This document shows positions 52,161-60,258 of a stretch of DNA of 64,000 nt, piece by piece; within the stretch, counting starts at the first letter, position 1, and every line of letters starts with the position of its first letter. The notes below the pieces were generated by a model, which saw only the letters and a program-made list of their open reading frames with translations, did not search any database and had not been told where the DNA came from. The translations under genes were made by a program, and so were the position numbers. This stretch comes from Halioglobus sp. (GTDB taxonomy: Bacteria; Pseudomonadota; Gammaproteobacteria; Pseudomonadales; Halieaceae): positions 11,165 to 75,164 of the forward strand of contig JAGRIH010000055.1 of assembly GCA_020443345.1 (NCBI GenBank), given 5' to 3'.

Positions 52161-52556
52161 GTGTCGCGACACGAAACGACCCACTGGCAGCGCCAGCTCC
52201 CATCGGCTGCCCTGGCGCGCGGCCAGGTCCTGGCAACGAGTTGCGGTGGCCACGATATTTTGTTGTACCGCAGCGCGGCGGGACAGTGCCGGGCCATCAG
52301 TGCCTACTGCCCGCATATGAACAACTACATTCCCAACGGCCTGGCGCCGGGCGAACCACTTGCGGCGCTGCTGGTGGAGGACGAACTGCACTGCCCGTTT
52401 CACGGCTGGCGCTTTAACGGCGCGGGGCAGTGCACCCATATCCCCTCCGGCCAGCGCGTGCCCGCCGCAGTGCGCAGCGGCCGTGCCATCGCCCGCACCT
52501 GGCGGGTGCGGGAGCGGGAGGGCTATATCGAACTCGCCGGGTGCGAGTCGCAGTGA
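52161..52556 (+). CDS. Rieske [2Fe-2S] domain protein
   Basis: The 131-residue protein has a Rieske cluster site, C50-P-H52 and C78-P-F-H81. The spacing between the two halves is 25 residues, about seven to nine more than the usual 15-18, because of a NGLAPGEPLAALLVEDE insertion. It is probably a soluble ferredoxin-type electron carrier. The GTG at 52161 is the likely start: it lies five bases after the preceding stop and has no ribosome site, which suggests translational coupling. The cluster motif is unambiguous, whereas the partner enzyme is unknown. Confidence 0.85.
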   Translation: MSRHETTHWQRQLPSAALARGQVLATSCGGHDILLYRSAAGQCRAISAYCPHMNNYIPNGLAPGEPLAALLVEDELHCPFHGWRFNGAGQCTHIPSGQRVPAAVRSGRAIARTWRVREREGYIELAGCESQ

Positions 52557-52723
52557 CCTCGCCGCCACTGTGTGCCGCATGGGCGGTGCCCCGATCAACA
52601 CGGGGGCCGCGAAGAGCCGCACGGGCGCGCTCTGTCAGCTTTCTTTACAGGAAGCCCGCCACAGGGCCGTTCAAATGGTATATCCGCTAAAATAAAACCA
52701 GTTAAATCAACGTCATAGGGAGT

Positions 52724-52740
52724 TTGGCGTGAGTTTTGCT
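52724..52740 (+). promoter_or_regulatory. Sigma-54 promoter of the PEP-CTERM gene
   Basis: TTGGCGTGAGTTTTGCT has the invariant GG (52726-52727) and GC (52738-52739) separated by 10 bases, and matches TTGGCACG-N4-TTGCW at all but two consensus positions. Transcription should start near 52751, giving a leader of about 60 bases before the ATG at 52810. PEP-CTERM genes in other proteobacteria are known to be driven by RpoN with the PrsK/PrsR pair, so this fits the family. Confidence 0.75.
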
Positions 52741-52809
52741 AATGATCGTGAGTGATAATAGCTGAATGGCATAACGCTACACATTGAAGTGATCAGAGGA
52801 AGTAAGCAG

Positions 52810-53622
52810 ATGCGAAAATCGATTGGTGGAGTAGTCAGAATGGCGGCGGCTGTGGCGGCTGCTCTCGGCAGTGTCAGCGCCAGCGCGATACCGGTGCAGT
52901 GGACTGACTGGGAAAGCTCCAGTGCAAGCAATGGCTATACCGCCCAGGGTACGATTCAGTCCGGTACCGAAGTGGTTGGCGTCACCTACAACAACCCCCG
53001 GGGGGTGGCTTTTGACCAGTTGAACGGCGGCAGGGATTACTGGCAGAACGCCCGGTCCGGGAGGAACCCTGCCACTTCGCCCTACACCAGTCCCGAACTG
53101 GCCAACGGCGTCGACAATATCCCGGACGGCACCGACATCATCGCACTGCGCTTTGCGGGTATGCAAACCCTGAGTTTTTCCCAGACCATCGCCAACCCGT
53201 TTTTTGCCTATGTCAGCTTGAACGGCAACGGCTATGCCTTCGATCAGGATTTCGAGTTGCTCAGTGTCGGGGGCGTCGATGGCAACGACTGCGGCTACTG
53301 GGGCTGCGGCACGTCGCGCAAGGAAATCGTGGATCTGGGCAACGGTGTGTTCGAGTACCAGTTGCTGGGTACCGGTGAGCCCCACGGAACGCTGCGTTTT
53401 ACCGGCGCCTTCGACTCGGTGAGTTGGAGAAGCCTGTCCAATGAGTACTGGAACGGTTTCACGGTGGGTATCGAGGGAACGCAGGCGCAGGTCTTTCCCT
53501 GTGAAGTCGACCCCACGCTGCCGCAGTGCAATCCGGGCACCGCGGTACCGGCGCCGGCGACACTGCTGCTGATGGGGCTGGGTCTGGCGGGCCTGGGCTT
53601 TACGCGGCAAAAACTCAAATAG
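52810..53622 (+). CDS. PEP-CTERM sorting-domain exported protein
   Basis: The 270-residue protein has a signal peptide (about residues 1-26, cleaving near SASA) and a C-terminal PEP-CTERM signal: VPAPATLLLMGLGLAGLGF, then a short basic tail RQKLK. The body is Gly/Asn/Thr rich and beta-like, with two cysteine pairs (CGYWGCG near 165, CEVDPTLPQC near 235). PEP-CTERM proteins are exported, processed by the exosortase EpsH/XrtA, and tied to exopolysaccharide and floc formation. The start is the ATG at 52810 with GAGGAAG upstream; a sigma-54 promoter lies 70 bases before it. No exosortase gene is in this window. Confidence 0.93.
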   Translation: MRKSIGGVVRMAAAVAAALGSVSASAIPVQWTDWESSSASNGYTAQGTIQSGTEVVGVTYNNPRGVAFDQLNGGRDYWQNARSGRNPATSPYTSPELANGVDNIPDGTDIIALRFAGMQTLSFSQTIANPFFAYVSLNGNGYAFDQDFELLSVGGVDGNDCGYWGCGTSRKEIVDLGNGVFEYQLLGTGEPHGTLRFTGAFDSVSWRSLSNEYWNGFTVGIEGTQAQVFPCEVDPTLPQCNPGTAVPAPATLLLMGLGLAGLGFTRQKLK

Positions 53623-53655
53623 CGCCGTTCACCGCTGTTATCGGCACGGCGCAAC

Positions 53656-53698
53656 GGCGGCAGAAAACGTTCTGCCGCCGGCAGCGCGCCGGCTTTTT
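53656..53698 (+). terminator. Two overlapping hairpins with a T-tract after the PEP-CTERM gene
   Basis: Hairpin A pairs 53656-53665 with 53670-53679 (10 perfect pairs, AACG loop). Hairpin B pairs GCCGGC at 53677-53682 with 53688-53693 and is followed by TTTTT at 53694-53698. They share 53677-53679 and cannot both form fully. B is an intrinsic terminator for the plus-strand PEP-CTERM gene. A is a symmetric structure that could also serve the convergent gene at 53707. Confidence 0.75.
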
Positions 53699-53706
53699 CC
53701 AACTGC

Positions 53707-54939
53707 TCAGTTGAGGTTGTCCACCGCACGCTTGTCGAAGTCGTAGCGGTAGTAGCGTCTGCCGACAAAGAAATAGCCCTTGTGATTGCCCGGGTGCACC
53801 AGCGCGGCATCGAAATAGCCGTGGAGTTTTTTCCACCCGGAATTGCCGATCACGTCAGTCTTGTCCACTTTTTCCTGCGAGAAGTCGTAGCGGTAGTAGT
53901 GGATGCCCTTGAAAAAGTAGGCCTTTTTGTTTTTTGGGTGAATGAGCGCGGCGTCCAGATCGCGCGGCACACCGTGCCATCCCACGCGGCCGATGGTATC
54001 GGTCTTTTCCAGTGTGTTGGCGCTCAGGTTATAGCGGTGGTAGGTGTCACCGCGGAAAAAATAGGCCCTGCCGTTGTGCGGATGCACCAGTGCGGCGTCG
54101 AACGGACCACGGAGATTTTTCCAGTGCCCATCGCCGATGGCGCCGGACCCGATTACGCCCAAGCCGCCTCGGTACACGGTATAGCGCCCGTGGTGAAAAA
54201 AATGCATGGTGTTGTCGGGCAGGGCGATGGCGGCGTCCATATCGCTCTTTATACCTTTCCAGCCGGGCCTGCCCAGGGTGGAAACCCGGTGCATCAGGTA
54301 GCGATAGAACTGTTCGTAGTTTTCGGCATTCTTGTTGGCTTTCTGCGGGTCCTCGACCGCCAGCAGGCGCGCCGCGACGCTGCCGTAAACCTTGTTGCCG
54401 CTGGCGTCCTTCTTGTCCTGGGTGTAGCCCTTCCAGCCCATCGCGTGCAGCAGTTCGTGGTTGATGATGGCCGCCCGTGCATCGGGGTCCTCTATGGTGA
54501 ACCACTTGGTGCACAGATTGATGCGCCGCGCACCCAGTGAGCCGGACGCCTGGTAGGCACTGCGGCCGGGCTTGCAGTGGCCCGAGTGGGGACCGAACTG
54601 TGGGCGAACCCTGACCTTGATGACCTTGTCGAGTCGTTCCAGCGTTTTCGCCAACCGTCCCTCGACCCGGTTGATGTGGCGCTCTTCGTTGTCATCGAGC
54701 CCGAAGTAGATGCGAAAGGCCTTGGCGTTGAGGGCATTCCAGCGCCGTACGCGCATGGTCAGGTCGTCGGCAGCCATTACCTTGGCGATGGCGTGCTTGC
54801 CCTGAATCGCCATGATGCGGGCGCGGTCCACGGCGTCCTCGATCATTTGCACGGGGTCGCCGCTGAGATTGTCGGCTTGCATGGCGCGCCTGAGCAGGTC
54901 GTTCGCAGCGCCGAGAAAAATGATTTTTGTATCGCTCAT
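53707..54939 (-). CDS. M35-like (aspzincin) metallopeptidase with hemopexin propeller
   Basis: The 410-residue protein combines two domains. Residues about 60-220 look like a deuterolysin/aspzincin M35 domain: HELLHAMGW at 161-169 supplies the HExxH site, followed by the family-typical YGSVAARLLA near 185 and ANKNAENYEQFYRYL near 201-215; two cysteines (C122, C143) may form a disulfide. Residues about 220-410 hold four hemopexin repeats, each with a DAA(L/I)xHPxN core, enough for a four-bladed propeller. No signal peptide is visible from the ATG at 54939, which follows GAGGGAA; the frame further upstream is not coding-like. It might be secreted by another route or be an intracellular or toxin-like protein. 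The context gives no pathway. Confidence 0.8.
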   Translation of the reverse strand: MSDTKIIFLGAANDLLRRAMQADNLSGDPVQMIEDAVDRARIMAIQGKHAIAKVMAADDLTMRVRRWNALNAKAFRIYFGLDDNEERHINRVEGRLAKTLERLDKVIKVRVRPQFGPHSGHCKPGRSAYQASGSLGARRINLCTKWFTIEDPDARAAIINHELLHAMGWKGYTQDKKDASGNKVYGSVAARLLAVEDPQKANKNAENYEQFYRYLMHRVSTLGRPGWKGIKSDMDAAIALPDNTMHFFHHGRYTVYRGGLGVIGSGAIGDGHWKNLRGPFDAALVHPHNGRAYFFRGDTYHRYNLSANTLEKTDTIGRVGWHGVPRDLDAALIHPKNKKAYFFKGIHYYRYDFSQEKVDKTDVIGNSGWKKLHGYFDAALVHPGNHKGYFFVGRRYYRYDFDKRAVDNLN

Positions 54940-55189
54940 GGCAGTTCCCTCTGTGCGTGTTCGGCCTCGTGTTGCGGCCCGCGGTCTTCTGGGCCTGTCG
55001 CTGCCCCGGTGAGCACGGCCCGACCGGCGGCGCGCTGTACTAACCATAGACCAATAAAAACCCTGCGCAAAACTGGTCACTTCGGAGGAGTTCGCTACAA
55101 TGGCGGTGAGGTTGTCGCCGGCGGCTGTGACGACACAGGTATTTATCGTAACAGGGGATGTCCGGGTATTGCATGGGGTGTGATCCGGC

Positions 55190-56128
55190 GTGAAAGCTGA
55201 CTGGAGCGAACCCGCCTCGCAGCGGGAAATCCGCGCCGCCGCGCTGTTGGTGCTCACCATGTTGTGTTACGCCGGCAACCACGTCATCGGCAGGGCGGTG
55301 CACGGTGAGTTGCCGCCGGTGGGTCTGTCGTTCTGGCGCTGGGTGGTGGGCGCGCTCATCCTGCTGCCGTTTGCGGCGCCGGGTCTGCGCGCGGCCCTGC
55401 CGCGCTATCGGCAGCGCTGGCGCTCGTTCGCGCTGCTGGGCTGTCTGGTCACCGGCAGTACCACACTGGTGCTGGTGGGGCTCAATTTCACCAGCGCCAC
55501 CAACACCTCACTGATCAACGCGGTGCAGCCGACGCTGACCGCGCTGCTGTGCTGGCTGTTCCTGCGCGAGCGGCTCCATACCGTGCAGTGGCTGGGTATC
55601 GCGCTGGCCTTTGGCGGGGTGGCGCAAATGATCGTGCGCGGGCAGTGGCAGTTGCTGGCCAGCCTTACGTTCAGCAGCGGTGACCTTATCGTGTTGCTGG
55701 CCATGCTGGGTTTTGCCACCTATGCCATCAATATTCGCCGTATCCCGCGCGACCTGAAGGGGCCGCAGTCGCTGTTCGTCATTATCCTGTTCGGCCTGGT
55801 GCCGCTGTTGCCGTTTTACGCGCTGGAAGGCGCGGTGTATCGGCCCGTGCCATTCAGCGCGCAGACGGTGGTGGCGGTGATCGCCCTGGCCCTGCTGGTC
55901 TCCGTTCTGGGTATGTTGATGTGGACCCGCGGCAACCAGCTTATCGGGCCCAATCGCGCCGCGGTATATATGAACCTGCTGCCGCTGTTCGGCGCGATGC
56001 TGGCAGTGTTTTTCCTCGGCGAGAATATCGCCTTCTACCATGTGGTGGGCGGGGTGATGATTGTCGGCGGCATGTGGCTGGTGCTGCGTTTTGGCGGTGC
56101 GCTACCGCAGACATTGCCGCGCACATAG
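55190..56128 (+). CDS. EamA/DMT-family transporter
   Basis: The 312-residue protein has ten hydrophobic segments in two EamA repeats (about 16-150 and 165-300). Family features include GLSFWRWVVGALILLP near 45, TNTSLINAVQPTLTALLCWLFLRERL near 105 and a second repeat ending in NRAAVYMNLLPLFGAMLAVFFLGENI. Members export or import metabolites such as amino acids or purines; the substrate is unknown. The GTG at 55190 is the start, about 250 bases from the divergent M35-like gene. A -10-like TACAAT (55093-55098) precedes it. It is convergent with the FdhD gene. Confidence 0.9.
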   Translation: MKADWSEPASQREIRAAALLVLTMLCYAGNHVIGRAVHGELPPVGLSFWRWVVGALILLPFAAPGLRAALPRYRQRWRSFALLGCLVTGSTTLVLVGLNFTSATNTSLINAVQPTLTALLCWLFLRERLHTVQWLGIALAFGGVAQMIVRGQWQLLASLTFSSGDLIVLLAMLGFATYAINIRRIPRDLKGPQSLFVIILFGLVPLLPFYALEGAVYRPVPFSAQTVVAVIALALLVSVLGMLMWTRGNQLIGPNRAAVYMNLLPLFGAMLAVFFLGENIAFYHVVGGVMIVGGMWLVLRFGGALPQTLPRT

Positions 56129-56220
56129 GCGCCCCTGGGCCGATTGCTACGCGCCGCCCGCAGGGCAGGTACGACCGCGCTGCCGGGCGTCTGTCCGGTA
56201 CAGCGCCGCCGACGCGCGAG

Positions 56221-57108
56221 CTACGCGCCCAGCACCCGTTGTGGGTGGCTGAAAATGGTGGCGCGCGTGTCGCGCACGAAGCCGCACAGGGTGACGCCAA
56301 AGCGCTGCGCCACCTCGATGGCCAGCGAGGTGGGGGCGCTGACGGCCAGCATCATCTCCAGGCCGGTGCGCACCGCCTTGAGCACCATTTCCAGACTGAG
56401 GCGGCTGGATAGCGCCACGCCACAGCCGTGCAGGTCGCCGCGGCTGAGCAGCACCATGCCGATCGCCTTGTCCAGCGCGTTGTGCCGTCCCAGGTCTTCG
56501 GCCACCGCCAGTACCTGGCCGGATTGGTCGAAAATAGCGGCCGCGTGCGAGCCGCCGGTTTTCTGAAAAATCTGTTGGCCGGAGCGCATCTGCGCCATGA
56601 GGTGGGCAAACTGCCGGTGTTCCAGGCGCAGCGTGTCGCGTGCCATGGGCAGGTTCAGGGCGTTGTCCTGCAGGATTTCGCGCGGGCCGCAGATGCCGCA
56701 GGAGCTGTTGATCACCACATTTTTGCGCGTTACGCTGGCGCTGGCGGGGTCTTTTAGCTGCACGCGCACCACCCTGGGGTCGTCGGGACAGACCGCGAGG
56801 CTGCGCACGTCCGCCATGCTCGCGATCAGCCCCTCGGACAAGGCGAAGCCCATCGCCAGGCACAGTCCCTCGGGCCGTGCCTCGTCACCCAGTACCCCGT
56901 CCTCCAGAGTGAAACCCTGGGCCGCGCTGTGCTCGACCGTGGGCGTCCACATCAGCGTGTAGTGCCCCACGTCCTCCACGTCCAGAGTCAGCGCATCCTC
57001 TTCCACCACCTGGCACCGGAAAGCCTCGCCGGCGGCCCCGGTGTCGGGGATGTACAGTGCCTCCACCTCCACGATCCCGCGGCGCCCGGCGACGCCCTCC
57101 TGGTGCAC
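56221..57108 (-). CDS. fdhD: FdhD-type sulfurtransferase
   Basis: The 295-residue protein matches FdhD: MGFALSEGLIASMADV near 85, the essential cysteine pair SSCGICG at residues 137 and 140, FQKTGGSHAAAIFD near 180, and EDLGRHNALDKAIG near 205. FdhD passes sulfur from IscS to the bis-MGD cofactor of formate dehydrogenases. Here it is encoded nine bases after a CO-dehydrogenase-type large subunit, an enzyme group that normally uses a mononucleotide or dinucleotide cofactor matured by XdhC/CoxI-like factors. That pairing is unusual. The GTG start at 57108 has GAGG just ahead; an internal start is possible. No formate dehydrogenase is in the window. Confidence 0.9.
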   Translation of the reverse strand: MHQEGVAGRRGIVEVEALYIPDTGAAGEAFRCQVVEEDALTLDVEDVGHYTLMWTPTVEHSAAQGFTLEDGVLGDEARPEGLCLAMGFALSEGLIASMADVRSLAVCPDDPRVVRVQLKDPASASVTRKNVVINSSCGICGPREILQDNALNLPMARDTLRLEHRQFAHLMAQMRSGQQIFQKTGGSHAAAIFDQSGQVLAVAEDLGRHNALDKAIGMVLLSRGDLHGCGVALSSRLSLEMVLKAVRTGLEMMLAVSAPTSLAIEVAQRFGVTLCGFVRDTRATIFSHPQRVLGA

Positions 57109-57117
57109 CTCGACGGC

Positions 57118-60100
57118 CTAGGCGGCGCTGCGCGACTCGTGTGTCACGGTGGTGCGCCGGCCCTTGCCGTGCAGCAGGTCGTAGATCGCCGTGGGTGAGC
57201 CGAACGTATCGCCGACCACGACGTCCTCACCCGCCAAGGCATCCTGGATGGCGGCGGACAGGGTGTGCAGCGGCGCACCGCCTCCCTCGCCACAACCCTT
57301 GGCGCCGTTGTAGGAGAACGGTGAGGGGCTCTCCTGACTGGCGCACTTCAGATCGGGCATGTTCATCGCGGTAATGGGCGTGTAATCGGAGAACGAGCTG
57401 GTCAACAGGTTGCCGGACGCATCGTACAGGTACTGCTCCATGAGCGCCGCCCCCAGGCCGTGGGCCGTGGCGCCGTGCACCTGGCCCTCCACGATCTTCG
57501 GGTTGATCTGGGTGCCGCAATCATCGACCACCACGTAGTCGAGAATCTGCGGGACAAACGTGTACTTGTCGATCTCGACCACGGCAATGTGCAGTTGCGC
57601 GGCATAGGTCAACGTGAGGTTGCCGTACTTCCTCTTCAGGTCGGGCACTTCGAACTTGGGTCGGAACACATGGCGCACGTTGAGTGTGACTTCGTCCAGC
57701 TCGGGCGGCAGGCCGGCGTTGTTGGTGTTGATGATATTGGACAGGTACATGAAGGGGATCACCTTGTCGGTACCTGGTACGCTCAGTTGTGCGCCCATTT
57801 CGCCCTCGCCGAACTCCAGTTCGTCCTCCGAGGCCTGCAGGGCGTAAGCGCCGACGGCCAGCAGTTCCTTGCGCAGCTTCACCGCGGCGCCGTGCACCGC
57901 GCTCAGACCGGTGACTGCGAACTGACTGGCGTAGGTGCCCGAATGCCCCGAATAGGCATTGCGCGCGGTATCGGTGCCCGCGTGCACGTGAATGAGGTCC
58001 GGCCCCACGCCCTTGAGTACGTCCGCCACCACCTGAGCGGTAGCGGTTTCGTGCCCCTGACCCGACGGTACCGTCCCCAGGGCCGCGACGATGGAGCCGT
58101 CCAGGCCGACCTTGAGAGTGCACACCTCCGAGTTGCCGGAAAAGGGCGCATCGGGGTTGACGATCTGGGCCTGGGCGAAATTGTTGCTGCCCGAGTCCAG
58201 CGTGGTGCCGATACCGATACCCAGCCAGCGCCCCTCAGCGCGCGCCTGGCGCTGTTTTTCCTTCCACTCGTCCCAGCCCAGCAGGTCCTGGGCGGTCTTG
58301 AGCATCTTGAGGTAGTCCCCCGAGTCGTAGACACAGCCGTTGGGCGTGGTGTAGGGGAACTCGGTGATGTAGTTGCGCCGGCGTATCTCATCGGGCTCCA
58401 TGCCCAGCTGGTGGCCGCAGATGTCCAGCACGCGTTCCATGAACCACAAATGCTGCAGCCGCGAATAGCCGCGATTGGGCACCGCCGGGCACTTGTTGGT
58501 GATGTACTGGTTGAAGTCGACACGGATGTTGCGCAGCTTCATGGTGGCGGGCAGTACCTGGGACCAGATGGCGCAACCCAGGGGTTCGTAGCGCGGGAAG
58601 GCGCCGCAGTCGTCCAGGTGCCGCGAACGTATCGCGGTGATCACGCCGTCGGCGTCCAGCGCCACTTCGGTGTCCAGAAACGTGCGTTCGCCGCCATGGC
58701 CTCCGGCCAGCAGGTTTTCGTTGCGTGTCTCGATCCATTTCACCTGGCGCCCGCCCAGCTTGCGCGAGGCCAGCGCCGCGATGGTCATACCCGGGTAGCT
58801 GGTGATCTTGTTGCCGAAGGAGCCCCCGATGTCGTGCGTGCGGCAGCGGATATTGTCCAGGCTCACCCCGAGAGCGGGTGCCATCATCTGCATGGCAATG
58901 GCGGGGAAGGTGTTGGTGGTGAAAAAATCGATGTCGCCGCGCTTGTCCCAGGTCGCCACGCAGGCGTTGGTCTCCAGCGGCGTACTGGAAAAGCGGTGGA
59001 AGTGCAGTCGATCGATTTTCACCACGTGCGCGGCCTCGGCAAAGGCCTGGTCGAGATCACCGTACTCGAAAATCCCGTGCCAGTTGTGGTTGGTGCCCAT
59101 GTCCGGGTGGATGATCGATTTGTCGTGCTGGGCGTCCTCTGCGCTGGTCACCGGTTCCAGGGCCTCGTAGTCCACGTTGACCAGTTCGGCGGCGTCGGCG
59201 GCGATGCGCGCGGTTTCGGCCACTACCGCCACCACCGGCTCACCCTGGTAGATGGTCTTGGTGACAGCCATCGGGTAATCCTTGATGTTGGCGCCGGGCT
59301 CCGGACCGATCTGCATGTACGGCTGCATGACCGATGCGATCTCGGCGCCGGTCAGGGTGGTGATCACGCCGGGCAGCGCCTCCGCCTCGCTGACATCGAT
59401 GCTGAGGATTTTGGCATGGGCATAGGGCGAGCGCACGACCGCCAGGTGCAGCATGTCGCTGGACTGGTAATCGTCGACGTACAGGCCGCGGCCGCGCACC
59501 AGGCGCGAGTCTTCCTTGCGCCGCAAATGGCTGCCTACCCAGGTGGGGTTGCCGTGGCGATCCATTTCGATGGATTCGCCGACCTCGGTCCGCGACAGGG
59601 CGGCCGGGGCCACGTCGGCCTTCAACACCTTGCGGGTCGGCGGCTTGGCCAGCAGGCGCACCGCTGCGGCCGGCTCCTCTTTGCTCGCCACCTCCCGGGC
59701 AGGTGCCGCGGGTAGCGGCGGCGACCACAGACCGAACAGCGCCAGCAGCTTCTGCCACAGGCCCTGCGGCTTGGCCGCTTGCCGCGCGGCGACAATAGCC
59801 GCTGCTTCGGCTTCGGGCGACAGCGCCAGTTGCAGGCTGCCGATCAGCCGGTTGATTTCGCTCTCGGCATAGCCGCGCATGCTGCCGCCGGCCAGCGACA
59901 GGATCTTGCCGTACATCTGGGTTTCGCCGCGCCACTTGATGAGTGTGTCGCTGCCCGCCTCTTCGAGATCGAAGCCGGCAATCATGTTGTAGGCGCCACC
60001 CATGACCTTGCCGCGCCCCACGTACTCGGCGCGCAGCGGCTCCTGCGCTTCCTCGAGGGTCAACTCGGTGGCGGCGACCCCGTGAATCTTGCCGATACCC

Positions 60101-60255
60101 ACCTTCACCTTCACCGTGGCGGTCTTGTCGTCCTTCATGGACATGCTGTGGAATGTGGGCAGCAGCGGCGCGAACTTCTGCGGGTCGGACAGCAGATCGA
60201 AAGCCTCCTGCCGCGGTATGGCGACTTTGAATTCCCCGTTGAATTTCATTTCCAT
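57118..60255 (-). CDS. CoxG-CoxL fusion: SRPBCC domain joined to a molybdenum hydroxylase large subunit
   Basis: The 1045-residue protein is a fusion. Residues 1 to about 150 form a CoxG-type SRPBCC domain (MEMKFNGEFKVAIPRQEAFD, later GRGKVMGGAYNMIAGFDLEE). An Ala/Pro/Lys-rich linker spans about 150-230. Residues about 233-1045 are a complete xanthine-oxidase-family molybdopterin subunit, beginning WVGSHLRRKEDSRLVRGRG and holding the catalytic glutamate in GAKGCGEGGG. In the substrate loop, PNRGYSRLQ stands where form II enzymes have AYRGAGRPE and true CO dehydrogenases have AYRCSFR, so it is probably not a CO dehydrogenase. It completes a CoxM/CoxS/CoxL set. The ATG lies three bases past the CoxS stop. 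The substrate is unknown. Confidence 0.93.
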   Translation of the reverse strand: MEMKFNGEFKVAIPRQEAFDLLSDPQKFAPLLPTFHSMSMKDDKTATVKVKVGIGKIHGVAATELTLEEAQEPLRAEYVGRGKVMGGAYNMIAGFDLEEAGSDTLIKWRGETQMYGKILSLAGGSMRGYAESEINRLIGSLQLALSPEAEAAAIVAARQAAKPQGLWQKLLALFGLWSPPLPAAPAREVASKEEPAAAVRLLAKPPTRKVLKADVAPAALSRTEVGESIEMDRHGNPTWVGSHLRRKEDSRLVRGRGLYVDDYQSSDMLHLAVVRSPYAHAKILSIDVSEAEALPGVITTLTGAEIASVMQPYMQIGPEPGANIKDYPMAVTKTIYQGEPVVAVVAETARIAADAAELVNVDYEALEPVTSAEDAQHDKSIIHPDMGTNHNWHGIFEYGDLDQAFAEAAHVVKIDRLHFHRFSSTPLETNACVATWDKRGDIDFFTTNTFPAIAMQMMAPALGVSLDNIRCRTHDIGGSFGNKITSYPGMTIAALASRKLGGRQVKWIETRNENLLAGGHGGERTFLDTEVALDADGVITAIRSRHLDDCGAFPRYEPLGCAIWSQVLPATMKLRNIRVDFNQYITNKCPAVPNRGYSRLQHLWFMERVLDICGHQLGMEPDEIRRRNYITEFPYTTPNGCVYDSGDYLKMLKTAQDLLGWDEWKEKQRQARAEGRWLGIGIGTTLDSGSNNFAQAQIVNPDAPFSGNSEVCTLKVGLDGSIVAALGTVPSGQGHETATAQVVADVLKGVGPDLIHVHAGTDTARNAYSGHSGTYASQFAVTGLSAVHGAAVKLRKELLAVGAYALQASEDELEFGEGEMGAQLSVPGTDKVIPFMYLSNIINTNNAGLPPELDEVTLNVRHVFRPKFEVPDLKRKYGNLTLTYAAQLHIAVVEIDKYTFVPQILDYVVVDDCGTQINPKIVEGQVHGATAHGLGAALMEQYLYDASGNLLTSSFSDYTPITAMNMPDLKCASQESPSPFSYNGAKGCGEGGGAPLHTLSAAIQDALAGEDVVVGDTFGSPTAIYDLLHGKGRRTTVTHESRSAA

Positions 60256-60258
60256 GAC

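Noticed and set aside
55099..55182. A 23-codon frame with GGAGGAG upstream, before the EamA transporter
   Set aside because: The ATG abuts a TACAAT -10-like element, so it would not be in the transcript from that promoter; no similarity to known leader peptides.
57460..59715. A 751-codon plus-strand open frame opposite the CoxL-type gene
   Set aside because: It has shadow composition (Val/Gly/His rich) and no motifs; the minus-strand molybdopterin subunit is unambiguous.
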